A stretch of DNA of 64,000 nt, from contig NC_010729.1 in the NCBI RefSeq assembly GCF_000010505.1, positions 124,001 to 188,000 on the forward strand, given 5' to 3'. Both the position numbers and the translations under genes were made by a program. Under the pieces are notes generated by a model that saw nothing but the letters and a program-made list of their open reading frames with translations, made no database searches and had not been told where the DNA came from. Shown piece after piece: positions 44,622 to 57,747 of this stretch (positions are counted from its first letter, which is position 1; every line of letters starts with the position of its first letter). Origin of the DNA: Porphyromonas gingivalis ATCC 33277. Lineage in GTDB: Bacteria; Bacteroidota; Bacteroidia; Bacteroidales; Porphyromonadaceae.

Positions 44622-44812
44622 ATGTTATATACCTAACATTGGGGCAATAGAAACTGCATCTGACTCCAACGGGTAAGAAAACAGGTGCATCGTCCCAAAC
44701 TGAAATGCAGCAGATTATATTATGATTGGAGAGAGTCGGCTCATGCAAACCGAAAGGAAACCACAAATAAGGTTAACGAAAAACCTAAAAACACTCCAAT
44801 GGAATTTTGGTT

Positions 44813-44820
44813 TATATTTG
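44813..44820 (+). promoter_or_regulatory. Promoter -7 box of the small lipoprotein gene
   Basis: TATATTTG, 29 bases upstream of the ATG at 44850. It shows that the longer upstream frame from 44685 is not translated. Confidence 0.65.
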
Positions 44821-44849
44821 CCGGCACGTTCACCAAAAAACGAACAAAT

Positions 44850-45359
44850 ATGAGAATGATGAAACTTACAGCCATGATGTTGGCCCTTTTGTCAGCACTG
44901 GCATTCTCGTCTTGCAAGAAAGACGAACCGACAACGCTGGAGAAGACCCAATGGGAAAGAATGCTGACCGGCGCAGAAATCAATAAAATCATCGCATTGA
45001 TGGATGGAGAGATCGACGCAGACTCTCAACTACCGGAATCGGCAAAACTAAAATTGGAACTTGACTTTTTCTCGCAGACGGATGCGAACCTGAACGTAGA
45101 TATTATGATTACTCCGGGCATAACGATCAAAATGAAGATGAAGATGCCCTATATGTATAACGCCTCCACTAAGAGTGTTCTGCTCCGTCTGTCCAAGAGC
45201 CAGGTCCTTTCCGTAGAGCCGATGTTCCCGGCTTTTGAAGACATCGATTTGTCTGAAGCAGAAGATGTTACAGGTGTAGTCGACTGGAAAAACAAGACTA
45301 TGAAGCTCACGATGCAGGGAGAGAATCATCCTGTACACATCGAACTGACACAGAAATAA
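44850..45359 (+). CDS. Small lipoprotein of unknown function
   Basis: A 169-residue protein. The signal peptide ends in a lipobox (AFSSC, then KKDE), so it is a lipoprotein. The rest is a single beta-rich domain of about 130 residues with alternating hydrophobic strands (KLKLELDFFSQTDANLNVDI, ITIKMKMKMPYMY) that looks like a lipocalin-like/DUF4923-type fold, but I cannot assign a family. It has its own promoter and terminator, so it is a single-gene unit. It is a real gene with unknown role. Confidence 0.75.
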   Translation: MRMMKLTAMMLALLSALAFSSCKKDEPTTLEKTQWERMLTGAEINKIIALMDGEIDADSQLPESAKLKLELDFFSQTDANLNVDIMITPGITIKMKMKMPYMYNASTKSVLLRLSKSQVLSVEPMFPAFEDIDLSEAEDVTGVVDWKNKTMKLTMQGENHPVHIELTQK

Positions 45360-45384
45360 TCGATCCTAATTCCCTTTATCCCGA

Positions 45385-45430
45385 AGCCAAAACCGAAAGT
45401 TGCTACTATTATTTCGGTTTTGGCTTTTTC
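45385..45430 (+). terminator. Terminator of the small lipoprotein gene
   Basis: AGCCAAAACCGAAA (45385-45398) pairs perfectly with TTTCGGTTTTGGCT (45412-45425), followed by TTTTC. Confidence 0.85.
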
Positions 45431-45554
45431 TTTTCTCTACTTCTCAAGAAAAGGGAGACAAGCACTTCGTTCCAAAGGGGAAAAAGATGTCCGTAATTGA
45501 AAAACCTTATATTTGGGGCGGTTATTATTCATAGAAGTCTAATATAATACAGAA

Positions 45555-46238
45555 ATGAAAATGAAGAAAATGATCTTGATCGCCGCTATGATTTTGGCGG
45601 CTGTCGGTGCCCTTTCGGCACAAGGGAGAATCGCCTTCAGGGCAGATGCAGCTGTCGGTTTCAGTACAGGCGACTATAAGATGGAAAGTATCGGTGACCT
45701 TACCGGTAAGTCCATCGTGGGCTATCGTATCTCCGGAGGTCTGGATATACCCATAGGTTATGGTCTTTATGTTAATCCTAGTTTAGCATTCCATTCCAAA
45801 GGGATGAAAACGAATCTTGAGGGAGTTGCTCTAGGTACTTGGGGGCTAAACTCTTCTCTAAAGGTGAAGACACACTACATTGAGATACCGGTTCATCTGG
45901 GTTATCGTCTGAGTCTGCTCAACTTGGTATCTGTTGCTGTACAGGCAGGGCCCTATTTCTCCTATGCTATCAAGGGTGACGGTACTGTTGTCAGAAAGGA
46001 TGGTCAAGAGACGACCTTCGATATTTATAAAGATGGCTTGAAAGAGATGATCAATGCTAAACGTTTCGATGTCGGTCTCGGTGCTGCTGCCATGGTCGGC
46101 TATTCGAATTTCTATCTGCTCATCGGTGCAGACTTCGGTTTGATCAACACCGTAAAAGACATTAAACCCGAGACTAAAAACTTGGAGGCTACGCTGAAGA
46201 ATACCTCTTTCCACGTAGGCTTAGGTATTCGCTTGTAG
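45555..46238 (+). CDS. PorT-like outer-membrane beta-barrel protein
   Basis: A 227-residue protein with a signal peptide (MILIAAMILAAVGALSAQ) and eight-strand barrel pattern: IAFRADAAVGFSTGDYK, GYGLYVNPSLAFHSKGMK, THYIEIPVHLGYRL, VAVQAGPYFSYAIKGDG and the closing FHVGLGIRL. This is the OMP_b-brl_2/PorT-like family of Bacteroidota, to which the T9SS protein PorT also belongs; this one is a generic member and should not be called PorT. Convergent with thiH across a shared terminator (46264-46304). Confidence 0.83.
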   Translation: MKMKKMILIAAMILAAVGALSAQGRIAFRADAAVGFSTGDYKMESIGDLTGKSIVGYRISGGLDIPIGYGLYVNPSLAFHSKGMKTNLEGVALGTWGLNSSLKVKTHYIEIPVHLGYRLSLLNLVSVAVQAGPYFSYAIKGDGTVVRKDGQETTFDIYKDGLKEMINAKRFDVGLGAAAMVGYSNFYLLIGADFGLINTVKDIKPETKNLEATLKNTSFHVGLGIRL

Positions 46239-46263
46239 GATTCAAACGATAAAAACAAACACG

Positions 46264-46304
46264 ACAAAGGCTGCTTTCCTCGACCGGAGAGCAGCCTTTA
46301 TTCT
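46264..46304. terminator. Bidirectional terminator between the barrel gene and thiH
   Basis: AAAGGCTGCT (46266-46275) pairs with AGCAGCCTTT (46290-46299), flanked by A- and T-rich ends. It serves convergent genes on both strands. Confidence 0.7.
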
Positions 46305-46356
46305 TATGAAGATTGCTTCGCTTCGGATGCGAGGCGTTACGGTACAGAATCTTCTG

Positions 46357-47469
46357 TTACATGAAAGCATCCCAGTCTTTCCAAACCGGCTCGTAGCCAA
46401 GTCGGCGAAGATCGGCAGCCATTTCGGCCGGACTGCGAGTATCGTTGATGGCGAATTGCTCCAGATCCGCTTTCTCTTCGGCATATCCTCCGGGTTCGGT
46501 CTTGCTGCCGGCACTGACCGAGGTGATACCGAGCGGCATCACGTGGTCTCGAAACTCACGACTCTCCCGTGTGGACAGGCTGATCTCGACATCCTTATCC
46601 AACAGACGGAAGGCAGTAATAAGCTGTACCATACCGACATCATCGATAGAATCTTTAGGCTCCCATCCGCCCGTGGCAGGACGCAGACGAGGCAGCGAGA
46701 TGGAAAACTTGCTCTTCCAATACGTCTGTTCCAGATACCGCAGGTGCAAAGCAGTGAAAACGGAGTCCACACGCCAATTCTCCAGTCCCAGCAGTGCCCC
46801 TATTCCGATCTTTTGCATATTGGCTCGGCCGATTCTGTCGGGAGTCTCCAAGCGGTAGCGATAGTCCGCCTTCCGGCCGGCAGGGTGATAGGTGGGGTAT
46901 GCCTGCTCGTTGTATGTCTCCTGATACACATAGACGGCTCCGATACCGGCTTCATGCAGACGGGCATATTCTTCCGTGGTCAGGGGCTGAACTTCGAGCG
47001 AGAGTTGGGAGAAGAGTGGACGCAGTCGCCGCGTCATTTCCTCATAGTAGCTTGCCGGAGTGGCTTTCTCGGACTCTCCCGACACGAGAAGGAGGTGTTT
47101 GTATCCGAGCCGAAGGATCGCTTCCGCTTCCCGATCCACCTCTTCGGCAGTGAGTCGGCGGCGATGGATTTTGTTCGACCGACTGAATCCGCAGTATACA
47201 CAGGCATTGCTACAGATATTCGACAGGTAGAGGGGGATATAGAGCTGCATCGTGTGGCCGAATCGCTCTACCGTCAGGGCATGCGCCTGCCGGGCCATCT
47301 GCTCCAGATAAGGGATGGCTGCAGGCGAAATAAGCGTGATAAAGTCTTGGATGGTGCGGCGTCGGTATGCCAACGAACGCTCCACATCGGCAGCCGTAGC
47401 ATCGGCCAAGAGGTTACCCACTCGCTCCCAAGTATAGGGGGAGGCGTACAAGTGATCATAGAAAGTCAT
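46357..47469 (-). CDS. thiH: 2-iminoacetate synthase (thiamin thiazole pathway)
   Basis: A 370-residue radical-SAM lyase that cleaves tyrosine to p-cresol and dehydroglycine, the glycine-derived part of the thiazole in anaerobes. The 4Fe-4S site is C86/C90/C93 (ICSNACVYC). Other ThiH marks: YIPLYLSNICSN, LLVSGESEK, YVYQETYNEQAYPTYHP and SVSAGSKTEPGGY. Last gene of the thi operon, 12 bases after thiG. Use of ThiH rather than the oxygen-dependent ThiO fits an anaerobe. Confidence 0.95.
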   Translation of the reverse strand: MTFYDHLYASPYTWERVGNLLADATAADVERSLAYRRRTIQDFITLISPAAIPYLEQMARQAHALTVERFGHTMQLYIPLYLSNICSNACVYCGFSRSNKIHRRRLTAEEVDREAEAILRLGYKHLLLVSGESEKATPASYYEEMTRRLRPLFSQLSLEVQPLTTEEYARLHEAGIGAVYVYQETYNEQAYPTYHPAGRKADYRYRLETPDRIGRANMQKIGIGALLGLENWRVDSVFTALHLRYLEQTYWKSKFSISLPRLRPATGGWEPKDSIDDVGMVQLITAFRLLDKDVEISLSTRESREFRDHVMPLGITSVSAGSKTEPGGYAEEKADLEQFAINDTRSPAEMAADLRRLGYEPVWKDWDAFM

Positions 47470-47481
47470 ATTCCGGAAGAA

Positions 47482-48261
47482 TTATTTCAGATTGAGGAAA
47501 GAGGTAAACGGCGAGCTGGCTTCGGCTTCGGAGCGGACGCTGCCGAGCTTGGCTTCGAAAGCCATTCGGCCGGCTTCCACGGCAAGGCGGAAAGCCGTCG
47601 CCATGCTTACGGGATCTTCCGCCACGGCTATGGCCGTATTCACTAGAACGGCATCAGCCCCCATCTCCATGGCTTCTGCCGCTTGGCTGGGCGCACCGAT
47701 ACCTGCATCAATGACGACCGGCACACGACTCTGTTCGATGATGATACGGATCATTTCACGGGTCTTCAGTCCGCGATTGCTGCCGATGGGAGCACCCAGT
47801 GGCATCACCGTGGCTGCGCCGGCTTCTTCCAGATGCTTGCACAGCACAGGATCGGCCTGAACGTAAGGGAGCACGATAAAGCCACGACGAACCAACTCCT
47901 CCGTGGCACGAAGCGTCTCGATAGGGTCAGGGAGCAAATAGCGGGGATCCGGATGTACTTCCAACTTGAGCCAGTTGGTTTGGAGGGCTTCCCGTGCAAG
48001 CTCGGCCGCCAGAATGGCTTCTTTGGCAGAGCGAACACCCGAAGTATTGGGCAGGAGAGTGATTTCCGGATGGCGGACGATGCGACTGATCATGTCGTCT
48101 TCTTCGCCGCGACCAATTTCCACTCGTTTCAGGGCAACGGTCACCATACGGGATTGCGATGCCAAGACCACAGCCTCCATCAGGTCGGAGGAGGCAAACT
48201 TACCTGTGCCGACGAATAGGCGTGATTCAAATGTTTTGCCGGCAATTTGTAACATTTCCAT
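47482..48261 (-). CDS. thiG: Thiazole synthase
   Basis: A 259-residue TIM-barrel enzyme joining 1-deoxy-xylulose 5-phosphate, dehydroglycine and ThiS-thiocarboxylate sulfur into the thiazole phosphate. Conserved segments: [12 protein letters not shown] at the start, [44 protein letters not shown] and [20 protein letters not shown]. Full length. It lies 58 bases after the fused thiE/thiD gene. ATG at 48261 (an ATG at 48255 is also possible). Confidence 0.96.
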   Translation of the reverse strand: MEMLQIAGKTFESRLFVGTGKFASSDLMEAVVLASQSRMVTVALKRVEIGRGEEDDMISRIVRHPEITLLPNTSGVRSAKEAILAAELAREALQTNWLKLEVHPDPRYLLPDPIETLRATEELVRRGFIVLPYVQADPVLCKHLEEAGAATVMPLGAPIGSNRGLKTREMIRIIIEQSRVPVVIDAGIGAPSQAAEAMEMGADAVLVNTAIAVAEDPVSMATAFRLAVEAGRMAFEAKLGSVRSEAEASSPFTSFLNLK

Positions 48262-48319
48262 TAGATTTTTTCCTGTTTATCAAAAGATGATCGTTCGATA
48301 CGGAAGGGAGATCATCCGA

Positions 48320-52092
<3,773 letters not shown>

Positions 52093-52293
52093 TCAGCCTC
52101 CGTAGGTGGCTTGGATGATCAGGATCTCATCGCCTTCGGACAGACGGAAGTCTCCCCACGAGGCACGGGGTACGACTTCTCCGTTTACGGCTATGGCCGT
52201 GCGCTCCACTTGGATCCGCTCGGCTTCCAAGAGAGTAGCCAGTCCCATACCTTCGAGGCATATGATCGGTTGGTTGTTGATAGTAACTTGCAT
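52093..52293 (-). CDS. thiS: Sulfur carrier protein ThiS
   Basis: A 66-residue ubiquitin-like sulfur carrier ending in the required Gly-Gly (QATYGG), which is adenylated and thiocarboxylated before giving sulfur to ThiG. MQVTINNQPI begins the first beta strand, so the ATG at 52293 is chosen over the longer frame from 52347, which runs into the leader. First gene after the TPP riboswitch. No thiF/thiI is in the operon, so the activating enzyme is encoded elsewhere. Confidence 0.92.
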   Translation of the reverse strand: MQVTINNQPIICLEGMGLATLLEAERIQVERTAIAVNGEVVPRASWGDFRLSEGDEILIIQATYGG

Positions 52294-52395
52294 TTGCGTG
52301 CTTTTGAGGGATAATATCTGTTCTTTCGCATGTGGTTGACCGTCCACAATGGGGTGCTTCTCCCGAAGCTGCTGGCACGCATAGTGTGTATTCGA

Positions 52396-52490
52396 TTCTA
52401 CATTCCTCCGCCGGTATTATCCGGATCAGGTCTATGGGTATTATCTCAGCCTGCCGTATCGCAATTCTTGCCGGCAAGCACCCCCGTAGC
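52396..52490 (-). promoter_or_regulatory. TPP riboswitch (THI element)
   Basis: On the minus strand the leader contains GGGGTGC, then CTGAGATAATACCC and GACCTGATCCGGATAATACC followed by GGCGGAGGAATGTAG. These are the conserved pyrimidine- and pyrophosphate-sensing loops of the thiamin pyrophosphate aptamer. It lies about 105 bases upstream of thiS and controls thiS-thiC-thiDE-thiG-thiH, turning the operon off when thiamin pyrophosphate is plentiful. Confidence 0.96.
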
Positions 52491-52503
52491 GGTCTGTCGA
52501 GGG

Positions 52504-52511
52504 CAAATGTA
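52504..52511 (-). promoter_or_regulatory. Promoter -7 box of the thi operon
   Basis: The minus strand reads TACATTTG just upstream of the riboswitch, so transcription would begin a few bases before the aptamer. Confidence 0.75.
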
Positions 52512-52665
52512 GGTATTCTTTCGTACAATCCGGAAAACACACCCGAGAAAAAGAGAAAACTGCAAGAAAAAAAAATGTTTTCCTCCAAATCCGGCTCCGT
52601 CAATCTTTTAATAATTTGATACCTTCGCTCCCTTTTAGAATCGATAACACAAAAAAATCACTGAA

Positions 52666-53436
52666 ATGAAAAAAACTACTTTGACAGGATCGATATGTGC
52701 TTTACTCCTGTTTTTGGGTCTCTCGGCCAATGCCCAATCGAAGTTAAAGATCAAGAGCATTGAGGCAGCTACCACTTTCAGTTCGGCCACGGCCGGAAAT
52801 GGTTTTGGTGGCAATATCTTCGGCATGGACATGAGCATACGGATGAGGGTACACCACAGCATTCTGCCCGAAGGGTTGGATTTTTCGGTAGGAATACATG
52901 AAAGAAGAGCACACTGGGAAGAGGCCGGAAGTCCGAAGCTCATGTATACGAATGTTCCAAGTATCATTGGTATTGTTGAAAAGGTAATAGTCTTCGAAGA
53001 CGCAGAAGACTTTTTTGACAAAAAAGCTCTCGGCCGTTTCCTCATCAGTCTGGGGATGTCCTATACCAAGCATCTGGGAGCGTATTGGGGATGGGCCAAT
53101 GACGCCCATATTCTTTTCTCGCCGATACCCAAGAGCAAGGTCCACTACGACACCTACACAAGAGCAGGCAGTGACCTTGTACTTCAGTCCGAAGATGTTG
53201 CCACAGTGAGCAATGGCTTTTCACCGGGGATCGGACTCAAAAGTTCTATTTGGTGGAAAATGCCCATCAAGAGCAAATATGATTTCCGCCTCGGTTTCAG
53301 CTTGGGCTATGAGTATCTGAACCTACTATATCCGTATCGTAATTTCAGGCTGGATGGAAATAAGCCTCTTTCGGCTCTCTCTCCACGCATGAACCACATC
53401 GGCCATGTGGGCTTCAACTTTACCGTGGGCCTTTGA
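52666..53436 (+). CDS. Exported beta-rich protein of unknown function
   Basis: A 256-residue protein with a signal peptide (TGSICALLLFLGLSANAQ). It shows barrel-like strands (MDMSIRMRVHHSI, LDFSVGIHERRAHW, LGRFLISLGMSYTKHLG, YDFRLGFSLGYEYLNLLYPY) and ends HVGFNFTVGL, suiting a small outer-membrane barrel. I do not recognise a family. It is divergent from the thi operon and is followed by a broken gene. Base composition is like the neighbours. A real gene is likely; the role is unknown. Confidence 0.7.
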   Translation: MKKTTLTGSICALLLFLGLSANAQSKLKIKSIEAATTFSSATAGNGFGGNIFGMDMSIRMRVHHSILPEGLDFSVGIHERRAHWEEAGSPKLMYTNVPSIIGIVEKVIVFEDAEDFFDKKALGRFLISLGMSYTKHLGAYWGWANDAHILFSPIPKSKVHYDTYTRAGSDLVLQSEDVATVSNGFSPGIGLKSSIWWKMPIKSKYDFRLGFSLGYEYLNLLYPYRNFRLDGNKPLSALSPRMNHIGHVGFNFTVGL

Positions 53437-53695
53437 ACTAATTGAAATAATCAGAGCCACTTATGGCTTTGATTCCAAATTGAACCAAGCGGCTCTGCAA
53501 GGGGAAGCGGCACGTATGAGAGATATGTCCGTCCCGAGTAGAGCCGCTTATTCATGTGTGGAGCTTGTCGCATCATGCCTTTGCATCTCCCTCCTATTGC
53601 ATTTGTGCGAGGGGGAATATGCACCCTGATAAATCTGTATCTTAGCCGTGGTTGATATTAATGACTCCGAATTTGTGAAAATAAATGATTGCAGT

Positions 53696-54163
53696 ATGAA
53701 AAACAATTTTTACAGAAGAAGCTTATTGGCAATGAGCGTTTTTTTCTTCGGCGCATGCGTCCTTTTTGGGCAGAAAAACAGCGATAAGCAGGATGATCCG
53801 ATCTTGCTTTATCCTCTTGGGACTACGTGGTATTACCACACAAGTGAAAAAACGAGTATGGACTCACCTTCGTATTTCAGGTATATCCGCCATCGTGTCG
53901 AGAAGAATATCCAAATAGGCGAATACCAAGCTCAAGAGATACAAGTGGTTCATAAAGATTGGACAGGCATTGAGACCCCGATGGAGCCTTTTTACCTATA
54001 TTGAAAAGGGGGTAAGGCTTATGCTGTAGAGTCTGATGGCTTGCGACTGCTCTATGATCTCGCAGCAGAGGTTGGCGACGTTATACCCCTTCCCGTCAAC
54101 CAAGGTACAGCCGTCGAGGGCTTTTCTCATGGGACGACAACGGTCATTGAAAATACATTATGA
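53696..54163 (+). pseudogene. Broken exported protein gene with in-frame TGA
   Basis: ATG 53696 begins a signal peptide (RRSLLAMSVFFFGACVLFG) and a body (ILLYPLGTTWYYHTSEKT) that stops at TGA 54002-54004 after about 102 residues. The same frame continues without a shift for another 52 codons (GGKAYAVESDGLRLLYDLAAEVGDVIPL) to TGA 54161-54163. The continuation has the same style as the first part and a hydrophobic/acidic pattern normal for coding sequence, so a nonsense change (for example CGA to TGA) in a once longer gene is the simplest reading. It ends at a terminator (54194-54225), so it also lacks any C-terminal sorting domain. Function unknown. Confidence 0.65.
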
Positions 54164-54193
54164 CCGAAACGGATTTCCGAATATATATTGACG

Positions 54194-54225
54194 AGACCCT
54201 GTACTTCTGTGCAGGGTCTTTTTTC
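54194..54225 (+). terminator. Terminator after the broken gene
   Basis: AGACCCTG (54194-54201) pairs with CAGGGTCT (54212-54219), followed by TTTTTTC. Confidence 0.8.
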
Positions 54226-54373
54226 ATGCCGATAGGGGACGGCCGATTGGCTTTTTGCATGAATCCTTTTCATCCACCGTCCGATTGGCCGTAAGAAACC
54301 TGTTTTTCATCTATCCCGATCACAGAACCACCCATTCGGCCGTGGCGACAGCGCACGCAGAGATTTAAGGAAT

Positions 54374-54457
54374 GATTGTAGGCTGTTTCTTGCTCCCTGC
54401 ACGGATGCAAGACACGATTGTAGGCCGTTTCTTGCTCGTTGCAGCGATGCAGGAGAC
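54374..54457. repeat. Tandem duplication of a 42-bp unit
   Basis: Two consecutive 42-bp units start with GATTGTAGGCTGTTTCTTGC (54374) and GATTGTAGGCCGTTTCTTGC (54416). A degenerate partial third (CCGTTTCTGCTCCC) follows at about 54466. There is no coding sequence across it. Confidence 0.8.
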
Positions 54458-54619
54458 CGGAAACGCCGTTTCTGCTCCCATCAACACACTCTCTATCTGA
54501 CATTTACGGACATTTAACGCAAGAAAAAACGAATGCGTGGAAATCGCGTCTCTCTCCCCACTATTGCTACTCTATGCAACTCCTCGACCGAAGTTGTAGC
54601 GTTACTCGGCACAATGCTT

Positions 54620-54775
54620 TTCAGTACACGTCACTCCTAAAAACATGGCGTGGGAACTTTTTGGTTTTGGCGCGGAAAGCAAAAAATTCTCACGCCACAA
54701 CGAAAAAAATCTCGTTCCATTTTTTCAGAAAATTCAAACCAAAATCCGTGTGTTTTTGGTTCGGATCGATGAATC
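54620..54775. repeat. Dispersed hairpin element, copy B (inverted relative to copy A)
   Basis: It contains ACGAAAAAAATCTCGTTCC (54700-54718), the exact reverse complement of 19 bases in copy A, and, read on the minus strand, a stem TGGCGTGAGAA/TTCCCACGCCA followed by TGTTTTTAGG. Stem bases differ from copy A but stay paired. Confidence 0.7.
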
Positions 54776-54789
54776 TGAAGTGTACTGTG

Positions 54790-55143
54790 GTCAGAAAAAA
54801 TATCATCCATAGAAAGATTCGGGAATTAGCAGAGAGACAGGCTATGGCTAATAGGATCATCGAAGTGAATCATCGTCTCAACAACTACAAAGCGCAGGCT
54901 AAGGATCGGCTCAACTCGGAGTAAGGTCTTGTGCACCGCAAGCGACGATGTATTGAACCCGAGGCGATCTTTGGGCAACTTAAGGCGAACATGGGGTATC
55001 GACGTTTCAGACATATGAGACCGGAGTGGGTGAAGATGGACTTTGCCTTTCGGGCTATGGCTTTTAATCCGAAAAAACCGGGCGTCAAATTGGCCCAAAA
55101 GGCGAAAAACACCTCGGAGAGGCATATCAATCCTCAATCTTAA
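54790..55143 (+). pseudogene. C-terminal relic of an IS1182-like transposase
   Basis: The translation has the conserved end of IS1182-family transposases: RIIEVNHRLNNYKAQAKDRL, NSE, then in-frame TAA (54922-54924), then RKRRCIEPEAIFGQLKAN and MGYRRFRHM, finishing with a basic tail. The family motif SE-G--HR--R-(I/V)EPE-(V/I)FGQ-K-N is intact apart from the stop. The N-terminal two thirds are missing; upstream is the hairpin element. The hairpin at 55224-55271 may derive from its end. Confidence 0.65.
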
Positions 55144-55223
55144 CCTGATTTGCTTCTACGTCTTCGAAAAGCTAAAAAGTAGGGTCTCCAAGATGAAGCC
55201 GGTTGCCTAACCGACTGCAAGGA

Positions 55224-55271
55224 GCAAAAAAAGAGGGCTGTGACAAAACTGAATTTTGTCACAGCCCTCTG
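55224..55271 (-). terminator. Terminator of rpsP
   Basis: A perfect 17-bp inverted repeat AGAGGGCTGTGACAAAA (55232-55248) and its complement (55254-55270), with a 5-base loop. On the minus strand it is followed by a run of T. Its arm resembles an insertion-sequence end. Confidence 0.88.
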
Positions 55272-55294
55272 TCATTTGGAAAATTCGTCAGTAA

Positions 55295-55873
55295 TTATTC
55301 TGCGCTTTCAGCTGCAGGAGCTTCTTCGGCAGCAGCTTCCATGGGAGTTTCTTCCGTTTCGGTAGCTTCTTCGGCAGCGGCAGCAGCCTCTGCTTCAGCC
55401 TTAGCTTTGGCCTCTGCAGCTTTTTTCTCTGCCACAGCTTCTGCACGAGCCTTGTTTACGGCCTTCTCTGCTTCGAGCTTAACCTTATCGTCCGCTACAG
55501 CGGCTTCTTTCACCTTTGCCTTCATGTTGTTAAGAGCATCTTTTTTGCCCTTCAACCAAGCCTCGAACTTGCTTTCTGCTGCAGCTTGATCGAAAGCACC
55601 CTTCTTAACACCACCAAGGAGGTGCTTCATCATGAGCACACCCTCACGGGACAAAATATTACGTGCCGTGTCGGTAGGCTGTGCGCCTACACCGATCCAA
55701 TACAAAGCGCGCTCGAAATTCAAATCTATTGTAGCAGGATTCGTGTTCGGATTGTATGAACCGATCCTTTCAATAAACTTGCCATCTCGTGGCGCCCTGC
55801 TGTCTGCGACAACGATCTTATAAAAGGCATAACCTTTGCGACCATGTCGTTGCAATCTGATTTTTGTTGCCAT
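55295..55873 (-). CDS. rpsP: 30S ribosomal protein S16 with long alanine-rich extension
   Basis: Residues 1-85 are a normal S16 ([54 protein letters not shown]). Usual S16 is 80-90 residues, but this one has 192. Residues 86-150 are lysine/alanine-rich and helical, and 150-192 are alanine/glutamate-rich with an acidic end. Long tails are common on Bacteroidota S16. Transcribed from a -7 box at 55918-55925, with a perfect terminator. Confidence 0.96.
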   Translation of the reverse strand: MATKIRLQRHGRKGYAFYKIVVADSRAPRDGKFIERIGSYNPNTNPATIDLNFERALYWIGVGAQPTDTARNILSREGVLMMKHLLGGVKKGAFDQAAAESKFEAWLKGKKDALNNMKAKVKEAAVADDKVKLEAEKAVNKARAEAVAEKKAAEAKAKAEAEAAAAAEEATETEETPMEAAAEEAPAAESAE

Positions 55874-55917
55874 TCTTTTGAATTTATTATTTGCGTTCGC
55901 TATTGTATTAGCGGCTG

Positions 55918-55925
55918 CAAAGATA
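55918..55925 (-). promoter_or_regulatory. Promoter -7 box of rpsP
   Basis: The minus strand reads TATCTTTG, 45 bases upstream of the rpsP ATG. Confidence 0.7.
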
Positions 55926-55973
55926 GATTATTAAAATGGAACAAACAAAGTGGCTTTCTCTTGGCACATACCA

Positions 55974-56024
55974 CAAAAAAACGATCGGGTACAGATAAGC
56001 ACTCAGCCTGTCTGTACCCGATCG
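55974..56024 (-). terminator. Terminator of the tmRNA gene
   Basis: CGATCGGGTACAGA (55982-55995) pairs perfectly with TCTGTACCCGATCG (56011-56024). On the minus strand it is followed by seven or more T, 3 bases after the tmRNA CCA end. Confidence 0.9.
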
Positions 56025-56026
56025 GA

Positions 56027-56433
56027 TGGTGGAGCTGGAGGGAATTGAACCCTCGTCCAAACATGGAATCAATATGCTTTCTACATGTTTAGTTTCAGTT
56101 GGAATTTTCGTGAGCGAGCGGAGGCTGAAACGACCCAATGCACGATCCTTATCTTCCGTTCGATCTGACCACAGGCAGGAAGCATCCTGTAGCGGTTCCC
56201 GATTTGTCAGCACCGCACCATCGAGCTACTTCGGGAAAAAGCTGCTCGGGCGATGTCTCGTCGCTGCCACTTAGGCGGCGATGAAGCGTCTAATCTACTA
56301 TTCTTCGATTACGCAGCGAGAGCGTAGTTATTTTCGCCAATTAAACTTTTGATGTCTGAGATTATAGTGCAAGCCACCCACGCACTACATGCTTACATAC
56401 CGCTTCATCACGCTGTCAAAGCCGATCAGCCCC
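56027..56433 (-). ncRNA. ssrA: Transfer-messenger RNA
   Basis: A 407-base tmRNA. The 5' end GGGGCTG pairs with the 3' CAGCTCC followed by ACCA, forming the tRNA-like acceptor with encoded CCA; the T arm GGTTCAATTCC is clear. The internal message reads (G)GC GAA AAT AAC TAC GCT CTC GCT GCG TAA, giving tag GENNYALAA, the usual Bacteroidota form ending ALAA recognised by ClpXP. It rescues stalled ribosomes. Promoter at 56457-56464, terminator at 55974-56024. Confidence 0.97.
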
Positions 56434-56456
56434 ATTGTGTGTATCGATAGTGGGAG

Positions 56457-56464
56457 CAAATGTA
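56457..56464 (-). promoter_or_regulatory. Promoter -7 box of ssrA
   Basis: The minus strand reads TACATTTG, 24 bases upstream of the tmRNA 5' end. Confidence 0.7.
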
Positions 56465-56605
56465 GCATTATTTACCGAAGCGATGCATCTTTTTTTTTCG
56501 AAAGTTTTTCATTGATCATTTACTGACGTGTACTTGCCGTTTGATTCCCTTCGGAGGAAGGAAGCAATCCTGAGGAGAAAAGAGATGGTTTTCGCCTTTA
56601 CTCCT

Positions 56606-56613
56606 TACCTTTG
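56606..56613 (+). promoter_or_regulatory. Promoter -7 box of wbpB
   Basis: TACCTTTG, 31 bases upstream of ATG 56644. Confidence 0.65.
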
Positions 56614-56634
56614 TCCGGATCAGGATGTTTCTGA

Positions 56635-57630
<996 letters not shown>

Positions 57631-57657
57631 AAAGGAATTTCTATAATCTTATCCGTC

Positions 57658-57693
57658 ACCCTTCTCCTGTAACAATCACAGTTATGGGAAGGG
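57658..57693. terminator. Possible terminator between wbpB and the MBL gene
   Basis: ACCCTTCTCCTGTAAC pairs imperfectly with GTTATGGGAAGGGT between two convergent genes. There is no strong T-run. Confidence 0.5.
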
Positions 57694-57747
57694 TACTTAT
57701 TTGCCGCAGTATATGAAGTGCGAGAAGGGGGGAGGGGTCTCTATAGG

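Larger units (their letters stand above)
54164..55294. other. Repeat-rich interval without intact genes
   Basis: Contains, in order, a terminator, the 42-bp duplication, hairpin element copy B, the IS1182-like relic and the rpsP terminator. No intact gene is seen; the interval looks like a graveyard of mobile sequence. Confidence 0.6.

Noticed and set aside
45555-46238. Calling the small barrel PorT of the T9SS
   Set aside because: Only the general barrel pattern fits; I see nothing specific to PorT, and it is outside the porK-N type cluster.
54160-54294. A 44-codon frame over the terminator
   Set aside because: It crosses a strong terminator hairpin and has no conserved features; probably chance.
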